DNA of 64,000 bases. It comes from Hymenobacter coccineus. Its GTDB lineage: Bacteria; Bacteroidota; Bacteroidia; Cytophagales; Hymenobacteraceae. The stretch is from NCBI RefSeq assembly GCF_001816125.1, contig NZ_MDZA01000415.1, forward strand, positions 1 through 64,000. The letters run 5' to 3'. Below, in pieces: positions 42,292 through 51,066 of the stretch (positions are counted from its first letter, which is position 1; each line of letters opens with the position of its first letter). The position numbers and the translations under genes were made by a program. The notes beneath the pieces were generated by a model. That model ran no database searches and was not told where the DNA came from. It saw only the letters and a list, made by a program, of their open reading frames with translations.

Positions 42292-42969
42292 GTGGCTACT
42301 TTTTTGCTTTTGCGGCTCTCGAGCCCCTGCTTGTTCGCCGCGCTGCTCGGGGCTGGGCTATGTGTCAGCAGCTGCGCCGGCCTCAACCAACAAAAGGAGG
42401 AGGGCCAGAACTTCAAGGAGTGCGAGTTCAAGCTGCAATCCATCGAGCAGGCCACGCTTGGCGGTGTGGACGTGACCAACGTGCGCTCGGCCGCTGACCT
42501 GAGCGGGGGCGACCGCGCCCGCATCGTGGCCGCCTACGCTACCGGTTCGTTGCCCCTGAATATGCGCGTGAACTTGCAAGTGACAAATCCTAACAACGAC
42601 GTAGCGGCCCTCAATACATTGGAATACAAGGTTTTGCTAGACGGTAACGAGGTGGCCACCGGCGCCACCACCCAGCGCATTGAGGTGGGCCCCAACAGCA
42701 CGGCCATCGCCACGGTGCCCGTGAACGCTGACGTGCGCAAGGCCATTGCCGACGGCGGCCTGGAGTCGGTGGGCAACTTCGCCCTCGGCCTCGCCGACCG
42801 CAACCGCCAGCCCACCCGCGTGACGATTGCCATTCGCCCAACCGTCAAAATCCTCGGCACCACCGTCAAGCGCCCCGGCTACATCACCGTTGAAAAAGAT
42901 GTGACGGCTCGCCAGCTCATCAACGAGCGCACCACCCGCCCCGATTCGCTGGGGGCCCCACGCCCATAA
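42292..42969 (+). CDS. LEA type 2 / WHy-domain lipoprotein
   Basis: 225-residue exported protein. The start is GTG 42292 (VATFLLLRLSSPCLFAALL) because a lipoprotein-type signal ending VSSCAGLN follows; an upstream start at 42130 would fall within the previous gene. The WHy/LEA_2 beta-sandwich is visible: LPLNMRVNLQVTNPNNDVAA, LNTLEYKVLLDGNEVATGAT and IEVGPNSTAIATVPVNADV. Such proteins bind or protect envelope components under stress; precise function unknown. Confidence 0.82.
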   Translation: MATFLLLRLSSPCLFAALLGAGLCVSSCAGLNQQKEEGQNFKECEFKLQSIEQATLGGVDVTNVRSAADLSGGDRARIVAAYATGSLPLNMRVNLQVTNPNNDVAALNTLEYKVLLDGNEVATGATTQRIEVGPNSTAIATVPVNADVRKAIADGGLESVGNFALGLADRNRQPTRVTIAIRPTVKILGTTVKRPGYITVEKDVTARQLINERTTRPDSLGAPRP

Positions 42970-43001
42970 GGTAATTTAACAGTTAGCGGTGGTTTAAAAC
43001 G

Positions 43002-43038
43002 GAGTGGTCCGGCGACTTTTTCAGTCGTCGGACCACTC
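43002..43038 (+). terminator. Terminator hairpin after the LEA-type gene
   Basis: 10-bp outer stem (GAGTGGTCCG and complement) and an inner GACT/AGTC around a T-rich loop, 32 bases after the LEA gene stop. Confidence 0.65.
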
Positions 43039-43139
43039 TTGCGATTGCTCGAAGCCGCTGTTTCGTAGTGAGAGTGGCCCAACGAAGCCCTTCGGGCAAT
43101 TTGCTGGACCACCTCGTTTCAGACCACCGCCTACACAGT

Positions 43140-43212
43140 TGTCCATCAACAGTTAACAGCCGTTCTGCTGGCCAATTAGGGCCCCAGAACGGCTGTTAAC
43201 TGTTGATGGACA
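43140..43212. repeat. Perfect 28-bp inverted repeat between convergent genes
   Basis: Arms 43140-43167 and 43185-43212 are exact inverted copies (outer end TGTCCATCAACAGTTAACAG) with a 17-nt loop containing GGGCCC. Seven-nt words (TCAACAG, TTAACAG) recur. The right arm ends 13 bases before the stop of the CrtC-like gene. Confidence 0.85.
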
Positions 43213-43225
43213 GCTGGTAAATGAC

Positions 43226-44299
43226 CTATCGGTTCGTGATTTCCACGTAGGCGTTGCCCGTCACGGGTTGGCCGTTGTGGGTGCCGGTTACGCGGCACAT
43301 GCCCTCCCAGTAGTACATGGTGAAAGCGTGGAAGAAGCGCAGGGCCAGCTCCTGGTTGGGCACCAGGGGCTCCACCGTCAGGTCGTAGCCCTGGCCGGGC
43401 ACCTGCACGCGCCACTTGGCGGGGTACTTCTTCTTCGATTTCGGGCTGGTCCAGTACGTGAGGGGCGTGAGCTGAAAGTCGGGCCCTGAGAGGTGCAGGT
43501 TGCGGCCCCCGTCGGCGCTGAAGGTGCCGTTGTTGAGGTTTTCGCCGGTTGCGCGGTTGCGCAGCGTGTTCAGCATAAGCTCCTCGCGGGGCTGGTCGAG
43601 CTGGATGCTGAGCCAGTCCCAGCCAATGTCCTTGCTCACGATGGCCGTGCAATTCCACTGCCGGTCGTACCACAGCTCGCCCGTTACCTGGTGGGTTTTG
43701 CCGCCCACCACAAGGGTGCCGGTGGTGGCCAGGCGCGGGTAGGAATAGTAGCCGGCCGTGATGCCGCCGCCGTAGTTCTCGTAGCCCGTGCCGCCGCCGT
43801 GCAGCACCGCGGGCCGGGTGGGCACCGTGCTCAGGTTGATGGCGTAGCCCGCGTTTTGTTTGCCCGTGAAGGCTGCTTGTAGCTGGTACTTGCCCTCCTG
43901 CCCGTCAAATTTCCAGACCTCGTTCCCTTTGTGCTCGCGCAGGCGCACGGGCAGCGAGTCGGTGAGCAGGCGCGGCATCTTGCCCAGCTTGTAGTCGTAG
44001 CGGAACTGCTGGCCTTCGGGGTCGGTCAGGGCCACGTTCACCATCTGGTAGTCGTCCTTGCCGTCCTTCAGGTTGAAGTGGAAAAACACGTACTCGATGC
44101 CAAATTGCTCGCCCGTAGCCTGATCGGTGAGATGACCGGTGAGGTACCACCACTCCAGCGAGTTTTTGGGGTGCACGGCCTCCTCGCGGGGCAGCTCGGC
44201 GCGGGTGGCGGTGGGGTTGAAGCGGGTAGTAGGGACGGGCTTAAAGGTGGAACACGCGGAAACCAGCAGCAAACCCAGGGCAAAAGGCAGAAATTTCAT
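43226..44299 (-). CDS. CrtC/AttH lipocalin-like lipoprotein
   Basis: 357-residue exported protein related to carotenoid 1,2-hydratase / AttH (two lipocalin-like beta-barrels). The lipobox signal is LPFALGLLLVSACST; the hallmark N-terminal region is PKNSLEWWYLTGHL and YVFFHFNLKDGKDDYQMVN, and the second barrel contains VTGELWYDRQWNCTAIV and IGWDWLSIQLDQPREELML. In this family hydratase activity has been shown for only some members, and no carotenoid genes are adjacent, so a lipid-like ligand in the periplasm is all that can be said. ATG 44299. Confidence 0.85.
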   Translation of the reverse strand: MKFLPFALGLLLVSACSTFKPVPTTRFNPTATRAELPREEAVHPKNSLEWWYLTGHLTDQATGEQFGIEYVFFHFNLKDGKDDYQMVNVALTDPEGQQFRYDYKLGKMPRLLTDSLPVRLREHKGNEVWKFDGQEGKYQLQAAFTGKQNAGYAINLSTVPTRPAVLHGGGTGYENYGGGITAGYYSYPRLATTGTLVVGGKTHQVTGELWYDRQWNCTAIVSKDIGWDWLSIQLDQPREELMLNTLRNRATGENLNNGTFSADGGRNLHLSGPDFQLTPLTYWTSPKSKKKYPAKWRVQVPGQGYDLTVEPLVPNQELALRFFHAFTMYYWEGMCRVTGTHNGQPVTGNAYVEITNR

Positions 44300-44350
44300 A
44301 CCCCTGGAAAAGGCTTTTGGGGCCCGAAAAGTTTGCCCGAAACCGCCTGT

Positions 44351-45112
44351 TTAGCTCTGGCGAAATGCTTGGGTGAGCCAGTATTTGCTCCAATAGTAAA
44401 AGCGGCGCGGGTGCCAGGGCCAGGGTCTGTGCGAGTAATCGCCTACGACGACAATTCCTCCGAGTGCTTGTTGGTCGGGTCGTAATACAACTTCGACCGG
44501 CTCCGTAAACGAGCTGAGTGCCAGCTCTTGCCGGGCATACCCAACCCAGCTAAACCCGATGATGCACTTGCTTTTGCGAATCAACGAATCTGGAAGTTCC
44601 AAGCGGAAGTGGCCGGTGGCGTCTGTGCTGGTGCCAAACGTGGTGCCCATGAGTATCACGGAGACGCCCGGGGCCCCCTCGTGCGTAGCCGAGTCGGTCA
44701 CGACACCACTTATTACGTGAGTGTATTTCGACGGCCCAGTGGTAGCTGGTACCGTCGCTGGGGCCCGCAGTGGCCGCAGCTCCGTGGGCACCTGCGCCCT
44801 GGCCACCGTCCCCACGCCTTCCCGCAGCCCCCACACCGCTACGGCGGCGGCCAGCCAGGCCCGCCAGCGGCTAGGGGCCCCTACGGCCAGCGGCTGCAAG
44901 GGCCGGCCCAGCTGCCCCGCCGCGAACCGGCCGCAGGTGTTGCCCGTGGCCTGCTTTAGCATGGCCAGAATCTCGCCGTTGGTTTTCTGGGTGAAGTCCA
45001 CCACCGTTTGCTGGCAGGCGGCGCAGTGGCGGCCGGGGCCCCGGGGCGTCATGGCGGCCCAGCTCTCGGCGCAGGGCTGCGGGATGTGAACGGTAGTGCG
45101 GCGAGCTGCCAT
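44351..45112 (-). CDS. Carboxypeptidase-regulatory-domain protein with N-terminal Cys motif
   Basis: 253 residues. The N-terminus (about 1-70) is cytoplasmic with IPQPCAESWAAMTP and CAACQQTVVDFTQKTNGEIL, a cysteine pattern common to a Bacteroidota family of short membrane proteins; one membrane segment (WRAWLAAAVAVWGLREGVG) follows, then a CarboxypepD_reg-like beta-sandwich (ISGVVTDSATHEGAPGVSVI, LMGTTFGTSTDATGHFRLEL) in the periplasm. The role is unknown; the sandwich usually mediates interaction. ATG 45112 is preferred to the longer frame to 45190. Confidence 0.8.
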   Translation of the reverse strand: MAARRTTVHIPQPCAESWAAMTPRGPGRHCAACQQTVVDFTQKTNGEILAMLKQATGNTCGRFAAGQLGRPLQPLAVGAPSRWRAWLAAAVAVWGLREGVGTVARAQVPTELRPLRAPATVPATTGPSKYTHVISGVVTDSATHEGAPGVSVILMGTTFGTSTDATGHFRLELPDSLIRKSKCIIGFSWVGYARQELALSSFTEPVEVVLRPDQQALGGIVVVGDYSHRPWPWHPRRFYYWSKYWLTQAFRQS

Positions 45113-45273
45113 AGGACGAAAGTTAAAGTAGCTTTCTCCACTGATGCCGAGCCCTATCCAATTCCACACGGGGGCCCAACAATTACCCAATAGCTTGCCC
45201 GGCCATCCTTACAAAACCTTGTACCTTAGGCAGCGTTGAACCGGTGTTGCCCACGCCCTTGCCCCTGCTCATT

Positions 45274-45795
45274 ATGGCTCCTTCTTTCCGCATTGCGGCG
45301 CTTGCGCTGTTGCTCACGCCTTTCGCGGGCCATGCCCAACCGAGCGGAATAGGGCTGGAAGTGCCGGCCCCGGCGGCGCCCAGCAAGGGGCGTTTTCTGG
45401 CGGGGGCCTACGCAGCGGGCGGCTACCTGCCGCTGGCTGCCCCTGCGGCCTACGGCTACGGGGTGCAGCCCTACCTGCGCTACCAGCTGGGCACGAGTGC
45501 CACCGGCCGGCCGCGGCCTTTTGTGCAGTATACCTTTGCCCCGTACCGGCTGCCAGCCTACGGCGCCGGGGCCCCCTACGGCCCCGAGGGCGGCGCCCTG
45601 CCGGCCAATGCCGGCTTCGCGCCCCTGGCCCTGCGCAATGGGCCGTATAACCCAAATTATAACGGGTATAATGGCTACGGCGGTGGCACCGGCACCCTAT
45701 CAGTGGGCGTGCCGGTGCGGATTGGCAGCGGCTCGGCCGTGCTGAGCGTGGGCGGCAGCGTAGGCAGCAGCCTGACGCGCGGCCTACTGCGCTGA
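45274..45795 (+). CDS. Small secreted Gly/Tyr/Pro-rich protein
   Basis: 173 residues; the signal peptide is IAALALLLTPFAGHAQ after ATG 45274. The mature part has many Gly, Ala, Tyr and Pro residues (YLPLAAPAAYGYGVQPYLRY, YNPNYNGYNGYGGGTGTLSV) and a C-terminus with alternating hydrophobic residues (VPVRIGSGSAVLSVGGSVGS), perhaps a beta-structured outer-membrane or matrix protein. I do not recognise the family. Divergent from the preceding carboxypeptidase-regulatory gene. Confidence 0.72.
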   Translation: MAPSFRIAALALLLTPFAGHAQPSGIGLEVPAPAAPSKGRFLAGAYAAGGYLPLAAPAAYGYGVQPYLRYQLGTSATGRPRPFVQYTFAPYRLPAYGAGAPYGPEGGALPANAGFAPLALRNGPYNPNYNGYNGYGGGTGTLSVGVPVRIGSGSAVLSVGGSVGSSLTRGLLR

Positions 45796-45998
45796 AGCGG
45801 CGGTGGGGCCCTGGTGGGCCACCAGCCGCCCCGAGGCCCTGCCTCTTGCCCCGCAAACCCGCTCCGCTTGCCGCCCCTGCGTTTCGACCGATCCTTTATT
45901 TTGCCGCAAAACCAGCGCGGCCATCGCGGGGGCCCCGCCGCGTGGGGGCCGTCCGCGCGCACGGCCGGGATTTACGCATTTTCGGCGGTGCGCTTCGC

Positions 45999-47237
45999 TT
46001 AGCTCGCGGCCACCACTTCGGCCAGCACCGTGGCTTGCGCCCCGTTCGGCAAGCTGGCCTCCTCTTGCCCGGGGGGCGCGGCCGGCGCGTCGCCGTGGGG
46101 GGCAGTGGTGGCGCCGGCCACCGGCGGGCGCCGATTTTTCATTTTCAAAAAGGGGCGCTCCCAATAGGTGAAGCTCAGCCAAGCCAGGCTACCGCTCAGC
46201 AGCAGGCCAACAGCTGCGCGCACGAGGGTATTGAGCAGCGTAGGCGGCAAATGCAAGTGCTCGGAAGCAAAAACCAGCCAGTCGAGCACGATGGGGTGCA
46301 GGCAGTAAAACCCGTACGTGAAGGTACCCCAGTAGGTGAGCCAGCGGCTGTTTTTGATCTTAAACCAGGAGTGCGTCGCGTAATTCTGCTCCACAATGAC
46401 GAGCACAAACAGGGCCGACCGTGTGATGCGCTGCACGGCCACGGCCCCCGGAGTGACGGGCAGCACCCTTTGCGCCGCAATCAGGACCAGCACCGCCACG
46501 TACAGGCCGGCCACCGTCCAGCGCGACCAGCCGGCGATGTGCTGCCGCAGCGCTGGGAACGAGAAGCAGGCCCACGCCGCCGCGCCGCCCATCGCCATGT
46601 CGGACATGACGGCCAGGGAATGCCGGTAAATCAGCGCTTCGTTGGCGTAGTGCTGGTAGCGGAACGCGAGGCAGACCGCAATGACCAACAAAAAGGCCCC
46701 GGGCCGCCACCGCCGAAACAAGAACATGAGCAACACCGGCCACACCAGGTAGAATTGCTCCTCGATGGCTACCGACCACAGCACCGCCAGCCCGCTCGAC
46801 GTAGGCTGCCCGCCCCGCCACACCGTGTCCAGGTTGCCCAAAAAGGCCAGGTGCAGGGCCAAGCCGGCGGTTTCGTGGTAAGGCACGCGCAACAGGTGCA
46901 TCAGCAGCGGCGCCACCAGGAAACCGTAGGCCACGCACGCATAGAACAGCGGCCAGATTCGCAGTACGCGGCGGCGGTAAAAGGCGCGCAAGTCAACGCT
47001 CTGGTGCTGCTGCTCTTCCTCCAGCAGCAAGTAGGTGATTAAAAAGCCGGAGAGGACGTAAAAAAAGTTGACGCCCAACGCGCCCAGCACCAAAACGGAA
47101 AAGGCCCGGGGGATAACCGTGTGTTGGGGCCCGATGGTAATGAAGGCATGAAACCCGAAAACGGCCAAGCATGCCAGTGTACGGAGACCGTCGAGGTTTG
47201 GAAAAAATGTTTTAGGTGGGGTGGAATGCGTTGACAT
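45999..47237 (-). CDS. Acyltransferase 3 family membrane protein (OafA/YrhL-like)
   Basis: 412-residue polytopic protein that would transfer an acyl group (often acetyl) to cell-surface carbohydrate. Typical features are the N-terminal LDGLRTLACLAVFGFHAF with the catalytic His, ALGVNFFYVLSGFLITYLL, and RRRVLRIWPLFYACVAYGF, then about 10 membrane segments and a short Pro/Ala-rich cytoplasmic tail. ATG 47237. No glycosyltransferases are near, so the target is unknown. Confidence 0.92.
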   Translation of the reverse strand: MSTHSTPPKTFFPNLDGLRTLACLAVFGFHAFITIGPQHTVIPRAFSVLVLGALGVNFFYVLSGFLITYLLLEEEQQHQSVDLRAFYRRRVLRIWPLFYACVAYGFLVAPLLMHLLRVPYHETAGLALHLAFLGNLDTVWRGGQPTSSGLAVLWSVAIEEQFYLVWPVLLMFLFRRWRPGAFLLVIAVCLAFRYQHYANEALIYRHSLAVMSDMAMGGAAAWACFSFPALRQHIAGWSRWTVAGLYVAVLVLIAAQRVLPVTPGAVAVQRITRSALFVLVIVEQNYATHSWFKIKNSRWLTYWGTFTYGFYCLHPIVLDWLVFASEHLHLPPTLLNTLVRAAVGLLLSGSLAWLSFTYWERPFLKMKNRRPPVAGATTAPHGDAPAAPPGQEEASLPNGAQATVLAEVVAAS

Positions 47238-47541
47238 ATTGATAGTAGGACAATCGAATAATTAGAAGGACAATTTCCATTTCCGTTGATTAATTTTTCA
47301 TGAAATATTCAAAAATCACAATACTATAAATAAGGTGTTTACGAATCAATATGCTGATTATCAATATAATTTTTTCTCCTATGGCTCAGTAGCTGTGAAT
47401 TAGTCAAGCTAGCCCATAGTGCAAGTGTTGGCTAGCCCTGGCCGGCCGCCGTCGGGCCTGGGGCCCAGGCGGCTGCAGAGCTGCGGCCAGCCCGTAACTT
47501 GGCCGTTTGCTATTTTGCCGCTCCAAATTTTTCTTGGCCGA
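47238..47541. other. AT-rich intergenic region
   Basis: This 304-base gap is much more AT-rich than the rest of the window, especially 47240-47400. It separates the divergent acyltransferase and APC permease genes and probably holds both promoters. No gene or repeat pair was recognised. Confidence 0.5.
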
Positions 47542-49287
47542 ATGCCCGACTCTAGTTCCCTTTTCCGCCGCAAAACCATCGCGGCCATCCTCCAAAACCC
47601 GCCCGCCGACCACGACGGGCCCGGCGGTGGCCTGGAGCGCCACCTCACCGTGCGCGACCTCACCGGGCTGGGCATTGCGGCCATCATCGGGGCCGGCATT
47701 TTCAGCACCATCGGCAAGGCCAGCCTCGACGGGGGCCCCGCCGTGTCGATGCTCTTCGTGTTCACGGCCGTGGCCTGCGCGTTCTCGGCGCTGTGCTACG
47801 CCCAGTTCGCGGCCACCATCCCGGTCAGCGGCTCGGCCTACACCTATGCCTACGCCTCGTTCGGCGAGCTGGCCGCCTGGATCATCGGCTGGGCCCTCAT
47901 CATGGAGTACGCGGTGGGCAACATCGTGGTGGCCATCTCGTGGTCCGACTACTTCACGGGGCTGATGGACGGCATCGGGTGGCACATTCCGGCCTACCTC
48001 AGCACCGGGGCCCAGGGGGCCTACCAGGGCTACACCGCCGTGGTGGCCCTCATGGAAGCCCACCAGCCGCTGGCCCAGGCCACACCGGCCCAGCTCGAAG
48101 GCTACAAAATCTGGAACTCGGCCCCGGTGCTTTTCGGCGATTGGCACTTGGTGGCCGACGTGCCGGCGTTCGGCATCACAGTGCTCATTACGCTACTTGT
48201 CTACGTCGGTATCAAGGAGAGCAAGTACGCCTCTAACCTGCTGGTGGTGTTGAAGTTGATTGTGGTGGCGGTGGTCATTGCCGTGGGGGCATTCTACATC
48301 AAGCCAGCCAACTGGCACCCGTTTGCGCCCCACGGGGTGGGCGGCGTGCTCAAGGGCGTGTCGGCGGTATTTTTCGCCTACATCGGCTTCGACGCTATTT
48401 CTACAACGGCCGAGGAGTGCAAAAACCCGCAGCGCGACCTGCCCCGGGCCATGATGTACGCCCTCATCATTTGCACGGTGCTCTACGTGGTCATCACGCT
48501 GGTGCTCACCGGCATGGTGTCCTACACGGAGCTGGGCGTGGGCGACCCGCTCTCGTTCGTTTTTGCCCGGGTGGGCCTGCCGCGCCTCTCGGGCTTGGTA
48601 GCCGTGAGCGCCGTGTTTGCCATGGCCTCGGTGCTGCTGGTGTTCCAGCTGGGGCAGCCGCGCATCTGGCTTACCATGGCCCGCGACGGCCTGTTGCCCC
48701 AAGTGTTCACCCGCATCCACCCGCGCTTCCACACGCCCTCGTTCGCCACCATCGTCACGGGCATCTTCGTGGGCGTGCCGGCCCTGATCTTGAACATGGA
48801 CCTGGTGGTGGACCTCACCAGCATCGGCACGCTGTTCGCCTTCGCGCTCGTCTGCGGCGGCATCCTCATCATCGACCCCTACGGCCGCTCTGAGGCCCGC
48901 TTCACGGTGCCGTACATCAACGGCAAGTGGCTGGTAATGATTATTCTGATTATCGGTGGGGCCCTATTGTGGCGCTACAACCAGGATGAGGTACGCACCT
49001 TCGCTCACATGGCCAGCTTCGGCGAGGGCTACGAGGGCTTCCGCCACCAAATCCCAATGCTCGTGTTCCTGCTGTTTTGCGGGGGCCTGGCCGTGCTGTC
49101 GTTCCAGAAAAGCCTCTCGCTGCTGCCCACCCTGGGCCTGCTCATCAACCTCTATCTGATGACGCAGCTCGGCATCAGCAACTGGGTGCTGTTCTTCGCT
49201 TGGCTGCTGATTGGGCTGGTGGTGTACTTCGGCTACGGCCACAAGCACTCGCGGCTGGGGCAAGCCGGGGCCCCAGTGGCCTCCTAG
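47542..49287 (+). CDS. APC-superfamily amino acid permease
   Basis: 581-residue inner-membrane transporter with 12 or more membrane segments, related to cationic amino acid transporters. Signature segments are LGIAAIIGAGIFSTIGKA (substrate/unwound helix 1), SALCYAQFAATIPVSGSAYT and YASFGELAAWIIGWALIMEY, and later FAYIGFDAISTTAEECKNPQ. C-terminal helices include LLPTLGLLINLYLMTQLG. ATG 47542 is chosen because homologous sequence begins there; the upstream open frame to 47419 looks non-coding. The Y1-like gene starts 5 bases after its stop, so they may be co-transcribed. Confidence 0.93.
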   Translation: MPDSSSLFRRKTIAAILQNPPADHDGPGGGLERHLTVRDLTGLGIAAIIGAGIFSTIGKASLDGGPAVSMLFVFTAVACAFSALCYAQFAATIPVSGSAYTYAYASFGELAAWIIGWALIMEYAVGNIVVAISWSDYFTGLMDGIGWHIPAYLSTGAQGAYQGYTAVVALMEAHQPLAQATPAQLEGYKIWNSAPVLFGDWHLVADVPAFGITVLITLLVYVGIKESKYASNLLVVLKLIVVAVVIAVGAFYIKPANWHPFAPHGVGGVLKGVSAVFFAYIGFDAISTTAEECKNPQRDLPRAMMYALIICTVLYVVITLVLTGMVSYTELGVGDPLSFVFARVGLPRLSGLVAVSAVFAMASVLLVFQLGQPRIWLTMARDGLLPQVFTRIHPRFHTPSFATIVTGIFVGVPALILNMDLVVDLTSIGTLFAFALVCGGILIIDPYGRSEARFTVPYINGKWLVMIILIIGGALLWRYNQDEVRTFAHMASFGEGYEGFRHQIPMLVFLLFCGGLAVLSFQKSLSLLPTLGLLINLYLMTQLGISNWVLFFAWLLIGLVVYFGYGHKHSRLGQAGAPVAS

Positions 49288-49292
49288 CCCCC

Positions 49293-49841
49293 ATGCTGCC
49301 GCCCGGCGAAACCGCCCTGCTCACCCTGCGCCTGCACGGCACTATTCTGGCCGCCGCCGCCCGCGGGCTAGCCGCCGCGCGGGCCCAGCCGGCTGCCGAC
49401 CACCACCGGGCCCAGAAGCAGTTCTTCGCCCGGTTCGATGCCGTGCTCGACCAGGGCCCCTGCGGCCCGCGCTACTTCGAAAGTGAGCCGGTAGCCGAAG
49501 CGCTGGCCGGCGAAATCCTGATGCTGGCGGAAACCGGCTTCGTTGTGCACGGCTTCGCCATACTGCCCAACCACGCGCACCTGGTACTGCACCTGCCGGC
49601 CCGCAGCGGCCTGTCGTTCGCCAAAGCCCTGGATTTGCTGCACCTGCGCACCGCCGCCGCCTGCCGCCGCTTGGTGCGCCCCAAGCTGCCACCCGAAGCT
49701 GAGTTCTGGCAAGCCGGCTGGCTCGAAGTCCCGCTGCTCACCACCACCGAGCTAACTGGGGCCCTGGCCTACGTGCGCGGCAATGCCCGGGCCGCGGGCC
49801 AACCGGCGCGTTTCCAGGCGTGGCCCTATGTGAGTGAGTGA
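49293..49841 (+). CDS. Y1 transposase-like / REP-associated (RAYT-type) protein
   Basis: 182 residues resembling TnpA_REP/Y1 transposases, which nick and join single strands at hairpins. The HUH metal motif is HAH in HGFAILPNHAHLVLHLP near residue 91; the later segment FWQAGWLEVPLLTTTELTGA and AYVRGNARAAGQPARF corresponds to the family's helix where a catalytic Tyr is expected (Tyr in AYVRGN is the best candidate; not certain). The N-terminal LAGEILMLAETGFVV fits too. It follows the permease by 5 bases, and its TGA is part of the GTGAGTGA word run that leads into the palindrome at 49845. It could be a domesticated enzyme. Confidence 0.72.
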   Translation: MLPPGETALLTLRLHGTILAAAARGLAAARAQPAADHHRAQKQFFARFDAVLDQGPCGPRYFESEPVAEALAGEILMLAETGFVVHGFAILPNHAHLVLHLPARSGLSFAKALDLLHLRTAAACRRLVRPKLPPEAEFWQAGWLEVPLLTTTELTGALAYVRGNARAAGQPARFQAWPYVSE

Positions 49842-49844
49842 GGT

Positions 49845-49926
49845 GGTGAATCGGTGAGTGAGTAAATTGGTGAATAGAGAAATTTTCATTCACTAACTCA
49901 CCAATTCACTCACTCACCGATTCACC
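49845..49926. repeat. Inverted repeat with 8-nt GTGAATNG words after the Y1-like gene
   Basis: Arms 49845-49873 and 49898-49926 are inverted copies with one mismatch over 29 bases. The left arm splits into 8-nt words (GTGAATCG, GTGAGTGA, GTAAATTG, GTGAATAG). The right arm includes the TGA stop of the convergent EamA gene (49922-49924), and the same words precede the stop of the Y1-like gene. The element occupies all of the spacer. Confidence 0.8.
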
Positions 49927-50911
49927 GCGCCCGGTGGATGATGAACACGCCGGCCAGGATAATGGCCATGCCCGCCGCGTGCCACAGGTTGAAGGCCTCG
50001 CCGTCGAGGGCCCCCAGGCCCAGCGCCACGATGGGGATGAGGTAGGTGCTGGACGAGGCAAATAGCGCCGTGGACTGCTGGAGGAGCTTATTGAACAGCA
50101 CCATGGCTACCGCCGTGCTCATGGTGGCCAGCAGCGCAATGTAGCCAAACGCCGCCCAGGCCCCCGGCACCACCGCCAGCTTATGCACAAAACTGGTACC
50201 CAATAGTAAGTAAGCCAGCGCCGGGCCCCCAATGAGTAGCAGGAGCATGGCCGTGACCGTGAGAGGCGTTAGGCCGCTTAATTTATATTTTATCACGTTT
50301 ACGCTCAGGCCGTAGCCGGCAGTAGCCGCCACAATGTAGAGGCCGTACCAGGCGTTGCCCGCGCTGGTGGTAGTGGTGGCCGCGCCGGCCCCGCCCAGGC
50401 CCATCAGCACCACCGTGCCCACTAGGCCTAGGCCCACGCCCAGCGTGCGGGCCCCCGTAAGGCGCTGCCCAAACAGCAGGGCCCCCGCGAGCAGCGCAAA
50501 TACCGCCGTGAGGGCATTGAGCACGCCGGCCAGCCCAGAGGCCAGCCGCGTTTCGGCGTAGGCAAACAGAAACGCAGGTAGCAGCGTACCTACTAAGCCG
50601 CTCAATGCCAACCACTTGAAGCGAGTGCGCTCGACGCGCCCCACTTGGCGCAGGGCAAAGGGCAGCAACAGTAATGCTGCCACGCTCACGCGGCAGGCCC
50701 CCAGCTCCAGGGCCGAAAACACCACTAGCCCCTTCTTCATCAGGATGAACGACGTGCCCCAAATGGCAGCCAGTACCAGCAGCAAGCCCCAGGCCGCGGC
50801 GGGCGTGGGCGCGGGCGCTGCGGCCTGGGGCCCCAAGGGTGTTTGGGGGGTGACGGCCACGGCGGGGGGCGCAAGAATGGATCGGGCTGCCGGTGGGGTG
50901 GGTATGGGCAT
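49922..50911 (-). CDS. EamA/DMT-family transporter
   Basis: 329-residue membrane protein with two EamA repeats and about 10 membrane segments; exporters of this type move amino acids or other metabolites. The repeats begin at LLLVLAAIWGTSFILMKKGL and GLYIVAATAGYGLSVNVIKY, and the C-terminus is short (IHRAR). A Pro/Ala-rich N-terminal segment of about 35 residues precedes the first helix. A TACATTTG -7 box at 50916-50923 lies immediately before the ATG, so the transcript may be nearly leaderless. Its stop codon lies in the 49845-49926 palindrome. Confidence 0.9.
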   Translation of the reverse strand: MPIPTPPAARSILAPPAVAVTPQTPLGPQAAAPAPTPAAAWGLLLVLAAIWGTSFILMKKGLVVFSALELGACRVSVAALLLLPFALRQVGRVERTRFKWLALSGLVGTLLPAFLFAYAETRLASGLAGVLNALTAVFALLAGALLFGQRLTGARTLGVGLGLVGTVVLMGLGGAGAATTTTSAGNAWYGLYIVAATAGYGLSVNVIKYKLSGLTPLTVTAMLLLLIGGPALAYLLLGTSFVHKLAVVPGAWAAFGYIALLATMSTAVAMVLFNKLLQQSTALFASSSTYLIPIVALGLGALDGEAFNLWHAAGMAIILAGVFIIHRAR

Positions 50912-51032
50912 AGTGCAAATGTACGGCGACCGTTCAACCAGAAAATCCGGCGGCTCTTTTGGTAAATAAATGCGTTGCCGGTTCCGAACCGTATCTCTAA
51001 TTAAGCTGTTTTAATCTTCGTCAATCCAGCCG

Positions 51033-51040
51033 TAATTTTG
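51033..51040 (+). promoter_or_regulatory. -7 box (TAATTTTG) of hemA
   Basis: TAATTTTG fits TAnnTTTG and lies 26 bases before the hemA ATG. The upstream -33 TTG is not clear, so this is a moderate call. Confidence 0.45.
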
Positions 51041-51066
51041 TGGCCCGGTCTCCTCCCGGTTTGCTT

